Shown in pieces: positions 11,631 to 11,749 of a stretch of DNA of 11,749 bases. The stretch covers positions 1-11,749 of the forward strand of contig DBWI01000023.1 of the NCBI GenBank assembly GCA_002308915.1, read 5' to 3'. Every line of letters begins with the position of its first letter. Position 1 is the stretch's first letter. The DNA is from Christensenella sp. UBA1242. GTDB taxonomy: Bacteria; Bacillota; Clostridia; Christensenellales; UBA1242. Position numbers and translations under genes: made by a program. The notes beneath the pieces were generated by a model that saw nothing but the letters and a program-made list of their open reading frames with translations, had not been told where the DNA came from and searched no databases.

Positions 11631-11749
11631 TAGTAAATCATATAAGCCATAAGCTTTTTGGGATATAAAAATCCACTCGTTTTTCAATGATTATATTTCC
11701 AAAATGTTGTTAAAAATAATGCGAAAATATTTTTTTAAAAAAATAATAA

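Noticed and set aside
11691..11747. Possible C-terminal end of a - strand gene entering from the right edge
   Set aside because: About 18 codons of Ile/Phe/Asn-rich reading in very AT-rich DNA, with no terminator following; indistinguishable from chance. Apart from the promoter at 11602-11630, I see nothing supportable in 11631-11749.
1..11749. CRISPR array, insertion sequence, prophage or integration site
   Set aside because: No spaced direct repeats, transposase, integrase or phage structural gene was seen. The only tandem array is the in-frame coding repeat at 10547-10744, and neither tRNA gene shows a duplicated 3' end.

Overview
The window is very AT-rich, with A/T-ending codons, AAGGAGG-type ribosome binding sites, sigma-A-type promoters and many short U-tailed hairpin terminators. 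That points to a low-GC Firmicutes-like bacterium, probably an uncultured gut or host-associated Clostridia/Bacilli lineage (inference). TGG is used for Trp, and nearly all genes end in TAA. No phage, transposon, CRISPR or rRNA signature was seen. It reads as ordinary chromosome made of single-gene units, many of them orphan genes.

Layout. 1-65: C-terminal end of an unidentified + strand gene. 122-196 (-): tRNA-Arg(UCG). 320-805 (+): 161-aa orphan protein. 859-1308 (-): complete dUTPase (dut). 1444-2709 (+): tandemly duplicated Nudix protein in which the first copy has lost its catalytic box. 2897-3547 (+): secreted or anchored small protein with a signal peptide. 3647-4258 (+): orphan protein. 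4301-4376 (-): tRNA-Thr(GGU). 4519-5661 (+): GT2-type glycosyltransferase with TPR-like tail. 5751-6524 (+): GT8 (glycogenin/LPS-galactosyltransferase type) glycosyltransferase. 6554-7087 (-): GNAT acetyltransferase. 7207-8610 (-): three-gene operon of a RelA/SpoT-type HD hydrolase followed by two paralogous proteins of unknown function. 8696-9562 (+): LysR regulator divergent from that operon. 9601-11571 (-): 656-aa protein with a PTTDPG repeat linker, a two-helix membrane hairpin and a coiled coil, driven by a consensus promoter.

How the parts fit. Most genes have their own promoter and terminator, and hairpins sit between convergent genes, so there is little operon structure. Two units look functionally linked: the adjacent glycosyltransferases (glycan assembly) and the HD hydrolase/paralog operon with its divergent LysR gene (possible alarmone or nucleotide metabolism). 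Promoters lie unusually close to start codons. Two genes (4519 and 7087) have near-perfect promoters whose predicted start site is the A of the ATG, with no Shine-Dalgarno, so they are probably leaderless mRNAs. The least explained pieces are the HD + twin-paralog operon, the half-dead double Nudix protein and the repeat-linker membrane protein.
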